From: Fodinibius salicampi | GTDB taxonomy: Bacteria > Bacteroidota > Rhodothermia > Balneolales > Balneolaceae | Assembly (NCBI RefSeq): GCF_039545095.1 | Contig: NZ_BAABRS010000002.1 | Span: 558,001-622,000 of the forward strand | DNA length: 64,000 nt | Reading direction: 5' to 3' | Shown: positions 63,599 to 64,000 of the stretch, piece by piece | Layout of the letters: each line of letters opens with the position of its first letter | Numbering within the stretch: position 1 is the stretch's first letter | The notes under the pieces: generated by a model | Databases searched by the model: none | Told to the model about the DNA's origin: nothing | Seen by the model: the letters and a program-made list of their open reading frames with translations, nothing else | Position numbers and translations under genes: made by a program

Positions 63599-64000
63599 AT
63601 GGAGATTCGATTTGATGATCAGACCGCAGTTATTACCGGTGGAGGAAGTGGAATAGGAGAGAAAATTAGTCATAAATTCGCAGAATCCGGTGCTCATGTT
63701 TGTATTCTGGATTATGATAAAGAGGCAGGGCAGTCGGTCTGTAAGGAACTGGAAAATAAAGGGTATGCCTGTAGCTTTTTTTACTGTGATGTAGCTGACC
63801 AACAGCAGGTGCAAAAGGTATTTGATGAAATTACGGGACAACTGGAAAAGGTAGATATCCTAATTAATAACGCTGGTATTGCCCATGTAGGAAATCTACA
63901 GGATACGACGGAAGAAGATTTTGACCGAATTTATGATGTCAATGTTAAAGGAGTCTATAACTGCATGTATGCTTCCATTGATCAGATGGTCGAACAGGGC
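63599..64000 (+). CDS. Short-chain dehydrogenase, 3' part outside window; probable 2-keto-3-deoxy-L-fuconate dehydrogenase
   Basis: ATG at 63599, preceded by AGAGGAG about 7 bases upstream, a good ribosome site. The 134 visible codons read as an SDR N-terminal half: AVITGGGSGIGEKISHKFAE (NAD motif), CDVADQQQVQKVF, and LINNAGIAHVGNLQD (structural NNAG), with DVNVKGVYNCMYASID at the edge. The catalytic Tyr-Lys lies beyond the window. Gap to fuconate dehydratase is 14 bp, so an operon. It should oxidise the dehydratase product before cleavage by the FAH enzyme; L-fucose dehydrogenase is the alternative. Confidence 0.82.
   Translation, partial: MEIRFDDQTAVITGGGSGIGEKISHKFAESGAHVCILDYDKEAGQSVCKELENKGYACSFFYCDVADQQQVQKVFDEITGQLEKVDILINNAGIAHVGNLQDTTEEDFDRIYDVNVKGVYNCMYASIDQMVEQG

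Noticed and set aside
1-64000. tRNA genes, rRNA genes, CRISPR arrays, insertion sequences, phage genes
   Set aside because: Looked for on both strands by eye; none seen. No transposase, integrase or regularly spaced direct repeats.

Overview
The window looks like a chromosomal segment of a free-living, saccharolytic member of the Bacteroidota / Balneolota-Rhodothermota branch. The clues are FecI-like ECF sigma factors, lipoprotein signals ending in a short hydrophobic stretch plus Cys, few Shine-Dalgarno sequences, a GroEL with a GGM-rich tail, the bifunctional RhaEW-type rhamnulose-phosphate aldolase/dehydrogenase and a dense set of secreted glycosidases. The lineage is inferred from gene content only.

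Layout. 1-12.8 kb is mostly housekeeping: the end of an ECF sigma factor gene, an acetate-type DUF4212/SSS symporter pair, acetyl-CoA synthetase, alanine dehydrogenase with a small membrane protein, the 16S rRNA dimethyltransferase gene rsmA, groES-groEL, a PQQ-propeller lipoprotein and a lytic transglycosylase. 13-19.4 kb is a small fucose/hexosamine cassette: GH20 and GH29 enzymes, a divergent sodium/solute symporter and a SorC-type regulator.

19.7-43.6 kb is a large polysaccharide locus on the + strand. An ECF sigma factor is followed by a GH78 rhamnosidase, a gene remnant, an unclassified (alpha/alpha)-barrel glycosidase-like protein, a CE12 esterase with a DUF6250-like tail, two GH106 rhamnosidases, a CE15-like esterase, a GH31 enzyme, an S1 sulfatase, a PL11 rhamnogalacturonan lyase and an alpha/beta-hydrolase. 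Rhamnose mutarotase lies within it. The target is probably rhamnogalacturonan-like or a sulfated rhamnose-rich glycan. No SusC/SusD pair is present.

43.7-50.6 kb carries intracellular rhamnose use: an NCS1-type permease, RhaEW, an unlisted 57-residue membrane protein, a RhaI-type isomerase and a kinase. 50.8-53.6 kb is lutABC for L-lactate oxidation. 53.6-64 kb encodes fucose release and the non-phosphorylating fucose route: two SDR dehydrogenases (one cut by the window edge), a fuconolactonase-like amidohydrolase, fuconate dehydratase, an FAH-family hydrolase, an AraC regulator, GH95 fucosidase and a divergent GH31. Rhamnose (DHAP + L-lactate) and fucose (pyruvate + L-lactate) would both end in L-lactate, so lutABC sits between them as a shared outlet.

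The least explained signals are non-coding: two related double-hairpin elements at 20.5 and 26.3 kb, a third unrelated structured leader at 26.5 kb, a conserved bipartite element about 50 bp before both the ECF sigma gene and the GH78 gene, and a very strong hairpin inside the small membrane-protein gene at 47.56 kb.
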